From assembly GCA_902626605.1 (NCBI GenBank), contig CACOFZ010000009.1, forward strand, positions 1-58,625: a DNA stretch of 58,625 nucleotides, read 5' to 3'. Origin of the DNA: an uncultured PS1 clade bacterium (GTDB lineage: Bacteria > Pseudomonadota > Alphaproteobacteria > MED-G09). Below the pieces are notes generated by a model. That model saw only the letters and a program-made list of their open reading frames with translations. It was not told where the DNA came from and made no database searches. Below, piece after piece: positions 18,774 to 26,351 of this stretch (position 1 is its first letter; each line of letters begins with the position of its first letter). Position numbers and translations under genes: made by a program.

Positions 18774-19241
18774 TTATTTCCTCAACATATTAATTCTGTC
18801 TTTCCAACCTTTGATATTTGATAATTCAATAAATTTTTTTTCATCAATATCTCTAAATTTAATCTCTAGTGTATCATTTTGATAAAGTTCTTTTATTTTT
18901 TCTGGCCATTCTACAATAAGACAACCTTGTTTTAAAATATCTTCTATACCCAAAGCATCTAATTCATTGTTATTTTTTATACGGTATAAGTCAGCATGGC
19001 CTAATACAAAATTTTTACATTTATACTCTTGGATTAATGTAAATGTTGGAGAAGGAATTTCCATTCCTTTAAATTTCTCTTCGAGTAGATTGGAAATTAT
19101 GGATCGAGCTAAAAAAGTTTTTCCTGACCCCATTTCTCCATCTAAAAGAATAATATCACCTTCTTTAATCAATTCCGATATGATTATACCAAAGTCATTA
19201 GTTGTTTTTTCATTATCAAGGTTTACTATTAATTCAGGCAT
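18774..19241 (-). CDS. tsaE: tRNA threonylcarbamoyladenosine biosynthesis ATPase TsaE
   Basis: TsaE is the ATPase that recycles the TsaB-TsaD complex during t6A37 modification of ANN-decoding tRNAs. The Walker A is LDGEMGSGKTFLARSI near residue 35, and PSPTFTLIQEY plus HADLYRI and IVEWPEK are family-specific. The 155-aa length is usual. It is directly followed (one base after the stop) by the exonuclease gene and divergent from the FAD reductase. The usual alphaproteobacterial neighbours amgK and murU are missing. Confidence 0.93.
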   Translation of the reverse strand: MPELIVNLDNEKTTNDFGIIISELIKEGDIILLDGEMGSGKTFLARSIISNLLEEKFKGMEIPSPTFTLIQEYKCKNFVLGHADLYRIKNNNELDALGIEDILKQGCLIVEWPEKIKELYQNDTLEIKFRDIDEKKFIELSNIKGWKDRINMLRK

Positions 19242-19315
19242 TTTTTTACTAACATTTATAAAGAAAACATATTAAAACAATAAAACTACTATAATCTTTT
19301 TTGATGATTCTAAAA

Positions 19316-20542
19316 ATGAACGATAAAAAAATAATTATTATTGGTGGAGGGCAAGCATCTTGCCAGGTTGCAACTTCTTTAAGGCAAAAAAAGTTTACTG
19401 GTGATATTAGTATTTTGTCTTCAGAGTCATACCTTCCCTATCAAAGACCTCCATTATCAAAAAAATATTTATCCGGAGAGCTTGCTGCTGAGAGATTGTA
19501 TTTAAAGCCAGAAAAATTTTATGAAGAACAAAATATTGAAATAATTTTGGACTCATATGTTGAAGAAATAGATAGAAAGAAATCAAAGCTAACATTTTCA
19601 AAAGATAAAGGTCATAAAAATATTGATTATGATAATCTTGTAATTGCAACTGGTACCGAGGCAAGGCTTATGCCTGCAGAGAATCCAAATTTACAAGGAA
19701 TTCATTATCTTAGATCTATTGATGATGTTGAAATGATTAAATCTTCATTAAAAGGTTCAAAAAATATGGTTATCATTGGCGGAGGTTATATAGGGCTTGA
19801 AGTGGCAGCTGTTGCAAATACTTTAGGTTTAAACGTCACAGTAGTGGAAATGGCCTCAAGAATTTTAGAAAGAGTAACTAGCCCAACTATTTCATCATTT
19901 TATAATTCATTTCATGAATCTAGAGGAGTAAAAATATTAACCAATACTTTGGTGAAAGGTATAAATGGAGATAATCGGGTTTCTTCTGTAGAGACATCCT
20001 CAGGAAGTATTGAGGCTGATATAGTTATAGTAGGTATAGGTGTTTTGCCTTGCCAGGCTTTAGCAGAAGAAGCGGGGATCAAAGTAGATAATGGTATTGT
20101 TGTAGATGAATTTTGTAAGACATCCGATGATTACATTTTTTCTGCTGGAGACTGTACTCTACATCCAAGTCATTTCTATAATAAAAATATCCGACTAGAG
20201 TCGGTTCATAATGCGATAGAGCAAGGAAAAACAGTTGCATCATCAATTATTGGTGAAAAAGTCTCATATAATCAAATACCTTGGTTTTGGTCAGATCAGT
20301 ATGAGCTAAAACTTCAAATTGCAGGCCTCAATAATGATTATGATGAATATGTGATTAGAGGAAATTTAGACGAAAATAGTTTTTCAGTATTTTATTTTAA
20401 ATCTGGATATATGATTGCTTCTGATTGTATAAATTCAGCTCAAGAGCATATGATGTCTAGAAAGTTTATTTCAGAAAAAACAAAAATTGATCTTCATAAG
20501 CTGCAAAATAAAGAAATTTCAATAAAAGAGGTCATATCCTAA
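19316..20542 (+). CDS. FAD-dependent ferredoxin/rubredoxin reductase-type oxidoreductase
   Basis: Two Rossmann folds identify the protein: FAD-binding IIIIGGGQASCQVATSL at the N terminus and NAD(P)H-binding MVIIGGGYIGLEVAA near residue 150. YQRPPLSKKYL and FSAGDCTLHPS are typical of the putidaredoxin-reductase/rhodocoxin-reductase family, which passes electrons from NAD(P)H to a small iron-sulfur protein. No ferredoxin or P450 partner is adjacent, so the acceptor is unknown. The C-terminal reductase domain (IPWFWSDQYELKLQIAG) is complete. Candidate starts are TTG 19301, ATG 19304 and ATG 19316; I prefer the last by alignment to the fold. TATAAT at 19290-19295 would give a very short leader. 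Confidence 0.85.
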   Translation: MNDKKIIIIGGGQASCQVATSLRQKKFTGDISILSSESYLPYQRPPLSKKYLSGELAAERLYLKPEKFYEEQNIEIILDSYVEEIDRKKSKLTFSKDKGHKNIDYDNLVIATGTEARLMPAENPNLQGIHYLRSIDDVEMIKSSLKGSKNMVIIGGGYIGLEVAAVANTLGLNVTVVEMASRILERVTSPTISSFYNSFHESRGVKILTNTLVKGINGDNRVSSVETSSGSIEADIVIVGIGVLPCQALAEEAGIKVDNGIVVDEFCKTSDDYIFSAGDCTLHPSHFYNKNIRLESVHNAIEQGKTVASSIIGEKVSYNQIPWFWSDQYELKLQIAGLNNDYDEYVIRGNLDENSFSVFYFKSGYMIASDCINSAQEHMMSRKFISEKTKIDLHKLQNKEISIKEVIS

Positions 20543-20585
20543 AAATTAGATTAAAACTACCTCAGTCTTTAAAGTAATTTTTAAA

Positions 20586-21878
20586 TTAATATCGATAGTG
20601 ATCAGGTTTAAATGGTCCTTGAGGGCTTAAGCCTAAGTAATCGCCTTGATCTTCTGTGAGCTTAGTTAGTTTTACTCCAAGTTTTTCTAAATGAAGAGAG
20701 GCAACCTTTTCATCTAAATTTTTTGGAAGTACATAAACTTTTTTCTCATAATTTTTACCATTATTCCATAATTCAATTTGCGCTAAAACTTGATTTGAAA
20801 ATGATGCACTCATTACAAAACTAGGATGACCAGTAGCACAGCCTAGATTTACTAAACGGCCTTCAGCCAATAGAATAATTTTCTTCCCATCAGGAAATTC
20901 AACCTCATCAACCTGGGGTTTCACATTATGCCATTTTAGATTCTTTAAGGCATTAACCTGAATTTCGCTATCAAAATGACCAATGTTACAAACAATAGCT
21001 CTATCTTTCATTTCTCTCATATGATCAATTGTTATTATATCTTTATTGCCAGTTGCTGTTACAAAAACATCAGCTTTTGAGGCCATTTCATCCATTGTTG
21101 TTACTTCGTAACCTTCCATACTTGCTTGAAGTGCGCATATAGGATCGATTTCTGTTACTGTTACACGAGCTCCTTGAGATCTTAATGACTCTGCTGAACC
21201 CTTGCCAACGTCTCCATACCCACACACAACAACACTTTTTCCTGCAAGCATAACATCCGTAGCTCTTTTTATTCCATCAACTAAACTTTCTCTTGTTCCG
21301 TAGAGATTATCAAATTTTGATTTTGTTACTGAGTCATTAACATTTATAGCAGGTACACCCAACGTTCCATCCTTTTCCATTTCATATAGCCTTAAAACTC
21401 CTGTTGTAGTTTCTTCAGATAAACCAACAATATTTTCTAAAAGCTCTGGATATTTCTTATGAATTAGTTGAGTTAAATCACCTCCATCGTCAAGAATCAT
21501 ATTTGGCTTCCATCCATCAGGACCTTTTATAGTTTTTTCTAGACACCAGTTATATTCCTCCTCAGTCTCTCCTTGCCAGGCAAATACTGGAATTTTATTT
21601 GCAGCCATTGCCGCAGCTGCATGATCTTGTGTTGAAAATATATTACAGGAAGACCATCTAATTGTAGCACCTAATTCAATAAGAGTTTCAATTAGAACTG
21701 CTGTTTGCACTGTCATATGGAGGCATCCAACAATATTTGCACCTTTTAATGGAAGTATCTCTTTATATTCTTCTCTTAAAGCTATCAGGCCGGGCATTTC
21801 GGTTTCTGCAATCGATATTTCTTTTCTTCCAAAATCCGCTAAATTAATATTTGCAACTTTGTAATCAGAAAAACTCAT
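20586..21878 (-). CDS. ahcY: Adenosylhomocysteinase (SAH hydrolase), short form
   Basis: The enzyme hydrolyses S-adenosylhomocysteine to adenosine and homocysteine using tightly bound [57 protein letters not shown] (catalytic Lys) and the NAD loop [10 protein letters not shown] are all intact, and the end is the family-standard [10 protein letters not shown]. At 430 aa it lacks the insertion of roughly 35-40 residues after LDDGGD that typical alphaproteobacterial AhcY (about 466 aa) has; here [16 protein letters not shown] passes almost directly into [20 protein letters not shown] precedes the ATG. No SAH riboswitch was recognised in the 93-bp leader. Confidence 0.96.
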   Translation of the reverse strand: MSFSDYKVANINLADFGRKEISIAETEMPGLIALREEYKEILPLKGANIVGCLHMTVQTAVLIETLIELGATIRWSSCNIFSTQDHAAAAMAANKIPVFAWQGETEEEYNWCLEKTIKGPDGWKPNMILDDGGDLTQLIHKKYPELLENIVGLSEETTTGVLRLYEMEKDGTLGVPAINVNDSVTKSKFDNLYGTRESLVDGIKRATDVMLAGKSVVVCGYGDVGKGSAESLRSQGARVTVTEIDPICALQASMEGYEVTTMDEMASKADVFVTATGNKDIITIDHMREMKDRAIVCNIGHFDSEIQVNALKNLKWHNVKPQVDEVEFPDGKKIILLAEGRLVNLGCATGHPSFVMSASFSNQVLAQIELWNNGKNYEKKVYVLPKNLDEKVASLHLEKLGVKLTKLTEDQGDYLGLSPQGPFKPDHYRY

Positions 21879-21971
21879 AATCCTATATCTCCAAATTTTA
21901 TTTAATAATTATATATATTGAAAAATATAATTTTACATCTAAATAACATATTTCATTCAATGATTATTTTA

Positions 21972-22385
21972 CTAAGAGCTATTATTTTTTTCTGATAAAA
22001 TTTCGCTGGCTATAGAAATATACTTTTGAGCAGCAACTTTTCCTTCTTGAATAACCTCTAGAATATTACCATCTTTTCTCGATTGTCCAATTTTTACTAG
22101 CATTGGGAGATTTACACCAGATATTATTTCTATAATTCCTGGCTCTAAAAAATTTAAAGCTAAGTTTGAAGGTGTACCACCAAACATGTCTGTTAAAATA
22201 ATAACACCATTTTCATGATTTACCTCTTTAATAGCTTTTTGAATATTATTTTTCTGAATATCAATATCATCATCCGGAGTGATACAAAAAATCGCAATGT
22301 TAGTTTGAGCACCAATTATATGTTCCATTGCTGATTTAAGCTCTAGAGCAAGATTTCCGTTAGTTATAATTATTAAGCCAATCAT
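21972..22385 (-). CDS. PTS EIIA-Man-type protein lacking the phospho-His
   Basis: The 137-aa product is a complete mannose-family EIIA domain: LKSAMEHIIGAQ, VIILTDMFGGTPSNLA (conserved Asp) and GVNLPMLVKIGQSR all match. The active-site segment, normally IxVTHGxLA with the phospho-accepting His at residue 9, reads IIITNGNLA, so the His is Asn (codon AAC). Such a protein should not accept phosphate from HPr. It follows chvG by 33 bases, where hprK normally intervenes, and no HPr gene lies between it and ahcY. A regulatory, non-phosphorylated role is plausible but inferred. I use ATG 22385 with AAAGG upstream; TTG 22388 is the alternative. Confidence 0.88.
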   Translation of the reverse strand: MIGLIIITNGNLALELKSAMEHIIGAQTNIAIFCITPDDDIDIQKNNIQKAIKEVNHENGVIILTDMFGGTPSNLALNFLEPGIIEIISGVNLPMLVKIGQSRKDGNILEVIQEGKVAAQKYISIASEILSEKNNSS

Positions 22386-22421
22386 CAATAAATGCCTTTT
22401 AATTCATTATTAATAAAAATA

Positions 22422-23933
22422 TCAATTTTGCAAAGGAAGCATTATTGTAAATGTTGCTCCACCTTCTACTCTGTTAGTAGCAATAATTGTTCCGTTTAAC
22501 GATTTTATTATTTGTTTGCATATTGAGAGCCCTAAACCTGAGTTATTTCCAAAACTTTTTTCTTCAGGACGATATGTGTAAAATCTTTCAAAAATTCTTC
22601 CAAGGTTTTCTTTTGGTATTCCAGGTCCTTGATCCTTAACCTCTATGATTGCCTCTTTTTTTGTTGTCCATGCATTAATTTCAATTGAAGATCCTGATTT
22701 AGAAAACGATAATGCATTATCTACTAAGTTATAAAACACCTGAGCTATACGATCACCAATTCCTAGGACATTAATTTCATTTTTCGGAATATTAAGTCTT
22801 ACATTTATATCAAGTTTTTTTGAAATATTTGTTCTTGTTACCTCTACAACAGATTCTAGTACATCTCTAATATCTATTTCTTCAAACTCCCCTTTAGCGA
22901 GTTCCACCTCTAATCTTGATGATGATGCAATATCTGAAATTAATCTATCAAGTCTTTTTAGATCCTTAAAAGCAATTTTTGTAAGCTGTTTTCTCTCGGC
23001 TTCTTCATTAGAAATCTGTAAAGTCTCTATTGCGCTTTGGAGTGATGTTAGAGGATTTTTTAGTTCATGAGCAACATCAGCTGCAAATGCCTCTACAGAC
23101 TTTACTCTATCTTGAAGAGCGCCGGTCATTCTTCTTACTGATTTTGCTAAGCCACCTATTTCATCTTTTCTATTATCCATTGACGGTATTTCACCAACTC
23201 CAGCATCTGAAACACCCTCTGCTGCTTTTGCAAGTCTGTTTAGAGGTCTTGCTATTGTTCCTGACAAAGATATTGATAAAAAAAGACTTACTGATAATGC
23301 AATAAGAAAAGCTCTAAGAAATCTTTGTCTTTCTTCTTTTATTATTCTGCCAATATCACCCTCATTTGTAGATAATAATAACACTTCTTTTTTAAGATTA
23401 TTTCTTTCAAGAGGTATGCTCACATGAACGGTTATACCTCCATTTTCTAATTTATATTCTCTAGCAGTTGTAAGCCCTTTGAATGATTTTTTTATATCGT
23501 CAATTGAATAACCTTCTTTAGGTATAATAGGGGCATCTCTATCAAATAACGTTTGAAATGACTTTACAAGGTTCGAAAAAAAACTTTCTTGATTATTTTC
23601 GCTTAATATTTCTTCCTCAAAATCACGAGAATCAAAAATTTCTTGAAGATTTTCATTAAATATTTGAGTTCTAGCTATTTTTGTTGAGGTCCAATTCTGT
23701 GTCAAAAATAGATTGTCAATATCATTTACTTCTTGATTTATTGATTGTGCATTAAGAGTGAAGGAGAAGGCAATAAGATTAGCTTGTAATATTAGGGCTT
23801 CTTTTCTGGCCTCTATTAGATTATTTTGAGACTTATCAACAAATAGAAAGCCTGTACCAAGGAGGATAAGGCCAATTAAATTTATTGTAATAATTCTAGC
23901 GCCAAGTGATTCTATTTTCAGAAAATTCAGCAT
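22422..23933 (-). CDS. chvG: ChvG-type sensor histidine kinase
   Basis: The 503-aa membrane kinase has TM1 at about residues 14-32, a periplasmic domain to 205, TM2 at 206-228, then HAMP and a HisKA domain with H289 in DVAHELKNPLTSL. The ATPase domain shows NLVDNALSFS (N box), DQGPGIP (G1) and GNNSGLGLSICKQI (G2). ChvG/ExoS/BvrS controls acid, envelope and central-carbon responses with ChvI. The start overlaps the chvI stop in TAATG. Downstream is EIIA without the usual hprK. Confidence 0.92.
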   Translation of the reverse strand: MLNFLKIESLGARIITINLIGLILLGTGFLFVDKSQNNLIEARKEALILQANLIAFSFTLNAQSINQEVNDIDNLFLTQNWTSTKIARTQIFNENLQEIFDSRDFEEEILSENNQESFFSNLVKSFQTLFDRDAPIIPKEGYSIDDIKKSFKGLTTAREYKLENGGITVHVSIPLERNNLKKEVLLLSTNEGDIGRIIKEERQRFLRAFLIALSVSLFLSISLSGTIARPLNRLAKAAEGVSDAGVGEIPSMDNRKDEIGGLAKSVRRMTGALQDRVKSVEAFAADVAHELKNPLTSLQSAIETLQISNEEAERKQLTKIAFKDLKRLDRLISDIASSSRLEVELAKGEFEEIDIRDVLESVVEVTRTNISKKLDINVRLNIPKNEINVLGIGDRIAQVFYNLVDNALSFSKSGSSIEINAWTTKKEAIIEVKDQGPGIPKENLGRIFERFYTYRPEEKSFGNNSGLGLSICKQIIKSLNGTIIATNRVEGGATFTIMLPLQN

Positions 23934-24625
23934 TATTCTTTTATATATCGGTATCCAACACCATACAGTGTTTCAATAGATTTAAATTCTTTATCGATAT
24001 CTTTAAATTTTTTTCTTAATCTTTTTATATGGCTATCTATTGTTCTGTCATCAACATAAATATTATCATCATAGGCAGATGACATGAGTTGATCTCTGCT
24101 TTTAACATGCCCCGGTCTTGAAGCTAGACATTCTAGCAAAAGAAACTCAGTAACGGTTAGCCTTAAAGGTATTTCCCCCCAAAAACACTCATATCTATCC
24201 ATGTTTAGTGATAATTTACCCCTCTTTAAAACATCCTTATTATTATTTTCATTTAAATTATTTACACGCGATCTTCTGAGGATTGTTTTAACTCTCTCAA
24301 GTAATAATTTTTGTGAGAATGGCTTAGTTATATAATCATCAGCACCCATTTTAAGACCAAGTAATTGATCTATTTCTTCATCTTTCGATGTAAGAAATAT
24401 TACTGGCAGGTTTGAGGTTTGTCTTAGTTCTTGAAGCACCTCAAGACCATCCAATCTAGGCATCTTAATATCCAAAATTACTATATCGTAATCTTCTTTT
24501 TGTAATGAAGTAAGTCCAGATAAACCGTCAGAAAAAGTTTTTATATTATATCCTTCTGATTTTAACGTAAGGCTAAGTGATGCAAGTATATTTTGATCAT
24601 CATCAATTAAACAAATATTAGTCAT
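23933..24625 (-). CDS. chvI: ChvI-type OmpR-family response regulator
   Basis: The receiver domain has LIDDDQN at the N terminus, phospho-Asp D52 in [20 protein letters not shown] and the Lys of YITKPFSQ. The DNA-binding winged helix occupies residues 130-230 ([47 protein letters not shown]). The family activates envelope and metabolic genes and in rhizobia and relatives is divergent from pckA, as here. An inverted repeat lies 15 bases upstream of the start. chvI-chvG-EIIA probably form one transcript. Confidence 0.94.
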   Translation of the reverse strand: MTNICLIDDDQNILASLSLTLKSEGYNIKTFSDGLSGLTSLQKEDYDIVILDIKMPRLDGLEVLQELRQTSNLPVIFLTSKDEEIDQLLGLKMGADDYITKPFSQKLLLERVKTILRRSRVNNLNENNNKDVLKRGKLSLNMDRYECFWGEIPLRLTVTEFLLLECLASRPGHVKSRDQLMSSAYDDNIYVDDRTIDSHIKRLRKKFKDIDKEFKSIETLYGVGYRYIKE

Positions 24626-24639
24626 TTTTTCCCTTTTTT

Positions 24640-24657
24640 AAGTTAACTAATTAACTT
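24640..24657. promoter_or_regulatory. Inverted repeat in the chvI-pckA divergent region
   Basis: AAGTTAA and TTAACTT face each other across four bases in the 118-bp gap between the divergent chvI and pckA starts. Such a palindrome is compatible with a dimeric regulator, possibly ChvI itself, but the match to a known ChvI site was not established. TTGACA at 24689-24694 could be the -35 of the pckA promoter. Low-complexity AT sequence makes chance symmetry likely enough to keep confidence modest. Confidence 0.3.
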
Positions 24658-24743
24658 ATTTAAACTATATAATACCTAGAATTATTTGTTGACAATATTC
24701 TGAAATAAGTGTGAATTAATTTTTTGATATTAAGGGGTAAATT

Positions 24744-26345
24744 GTGAAAGAAGTAGGTGAAAATTTTTCAACATCTGGCCCCGAATCTCATGGATTTTCA
24801 TCATTAAATAAAGTTTTCTGGAATTTAAATCAGGAAGAGATATATAAAATAATTCTCGATAGAGGTGAAGGAAAAATCTCTAAAGATGGAGCAATGGTTG
24901 TAAAAACTGGTGTTCACACTGGAAGATCTGCCCAAGACAAGTTTGTTGTAAAAGAGTCAAAGAATAAAGATTCAATATGGTGGGACAATGCCAAGGAGAT
25001 GTCTGAAGAAAATTTTGATCTTCTTTATAGTGATATGCTTGAATTTTCAGAAAACAAAGATTTATTTGTCCAAGATCTTTTTGGTGGAGCAGATCTCGAG
25101 TACAGATTACCAACAAGAATTTATACAGAATACGCATGGCATTCACTTTTTATTCAAAATCTCCTAATTACAGTTAAAGAAGAAGAAAAGAATAAATTTG
25201 ATCCAGAGTTTGTGATTATAGATATGCCAAGTTTTAAAGCAAATCCTACAAGACATGGGTCAAGATCTGAGACCATTATTGCTGTGAATTTTGATAAGAA
25301 ACTTGTTCTTATTGCTGGAACTTCTTATGCAGGGGAGATTAAAAAATCAGTTTTTACAATGTTGAATTTTCTATTACCCCCAAAAAATGTCATGCCAATG
25401 CATTGCTCAATCAATGTTGGTTTGGATAATGACTCAGCTATTTTCTTTGGCTTGTCTGGTACAGGTAAGACAACACTTTCCGCTGATCCAAACAGGACAT
25501 TAATTGGAGATGACGAACATGGATGGTCTGAGAATGGTGTTTTTAATTTTGAGGGTGGTTGTTATGCCAAAATGATTAGATTATCCAAAGAAGCTGAACC
25601 AGAAATATACGAAACTACAAAAAAAACTGGAACAATCCTCGAAAATGTAGTTATGGATGAAGAGACTGGTGAATTAGATTTAGATGATGATACGCTAGCA
25701 GAAAATACTCGAGGTGCTTATCCGCTATCATTCATACCAAACTCTAGCGAGACCGGAAGAGGTCCTATTCCTAAAAATATAATCCTTCTAACTTGTGATG
25801 CATTCGGAGTATTGCCCCCAATAGCAAGGTTATCAGCGTCTCAGACAATGTATCATTTTTTGTCTGGTTATACTGCTAAAGTTGCTGGTACTGAAAAAGG
25901 AGTTAACGAACCTGAGGCAACTTTTTCAGCCTGTTTTGGTGCTCCTTTTATGCCAAGACATCCATCCGAATATGGTAATTTGTTAAAGGACCTTATTCAT
26001 AAATATAATGTAAACTGTTGGCTGGTAAACACAGGTTGGTCAGGAGGACCAGTTGGAGAGGGTAATAGAATGCCTATTAAAGATACAAGAGCTTTACTTA
26101 CAGCTGCCTTAGATGGAACATTAAATGAGGCAGAGATGAGGATTGATAATTTTTTTGGTTTTGAAGTACCGTTATCTGTAAAAAATGTTAACGAACATAT
26201 ATTAGTTCCAAGAAACACATGGAGTGATAAAGAGAGTTACGATCTTCAGGCTAAAAAGCTAGTTGAAATGTTTTCAGAAAATTTTTCAATTTATGAGTCT
26301 CACGTAGATTCTGATATTATAGAAGCGGCTCCAAAAATTCCATAA
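24744..26345 (+). CDS. pckA: Phosphoenolpyruvate carboxykinase (ATP)
   Basis: PckA makes phosphoenolpyruvate from oxaloacetate and ATP, the entry step of gluconeogenesis. [14 protein letters not shown] (substrate Arg), [10 protein letters not shown], the kinase P-loop [13 protein letters not shown] near residue 237, LIGDDEHGW and EGGCYAKMI define the active site; NTGWSGGP lies further on. Length 533 is standard. The start is GTG 24744 with AAGGGGT six bases upstream. Its position divergent from chvI is the usual alphaproteobacterial one, consistent with carbon-responsive control. The stop is six bases from the convergent polA stop. Confidence 0.97.
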   Translation: MKEVGENFSTSGPESHGFSSLNKVFWNLNQEEIYKIILDRGEGKISKDGAMVVKTGVHTGRSAQDKFVVKESKNKDSIWWDNAKEMSEENFDLLYSDMLEFSENKDLFVQDLFGGADLEYRLPTRIYTEYAWHSLFIQNLLITVKEEEKNKFDPEFVIIDMPSFKANPTRHGSRSETIIAVNFDKKLVLIAGTSYAGEIKKSVFTMLNFLLPPKNVMPMHCSINVGLDNDSAIFFGLSGTGKTTLSADPNRTLIGDDEHGWSENGVFNFEGGCYAKMIRLSKEAEPEIYETTKKTGTILENVVMDEETGELDLDDDTLAENTRGAYPLSFIPNSSETGRGPIPKNIILLTCDAFGVLPPIARLSASQTMYHFLSGYTAKVAGTEKGVNEPEATFSACFGAPFMPRHPSEYGNLLKDLIHKYNVNCWLVNTGWSGGPVGEGNRMPIKDTRALLTAALDGTLNEAEMRIDNFFGFEVPLSVKNVNEHILVPRNTWSDKESYDLQAKKLVEMFSENFSIYESHVDSDIIEAAPKIP

Positions 26346-26351
26346 ATAAAT

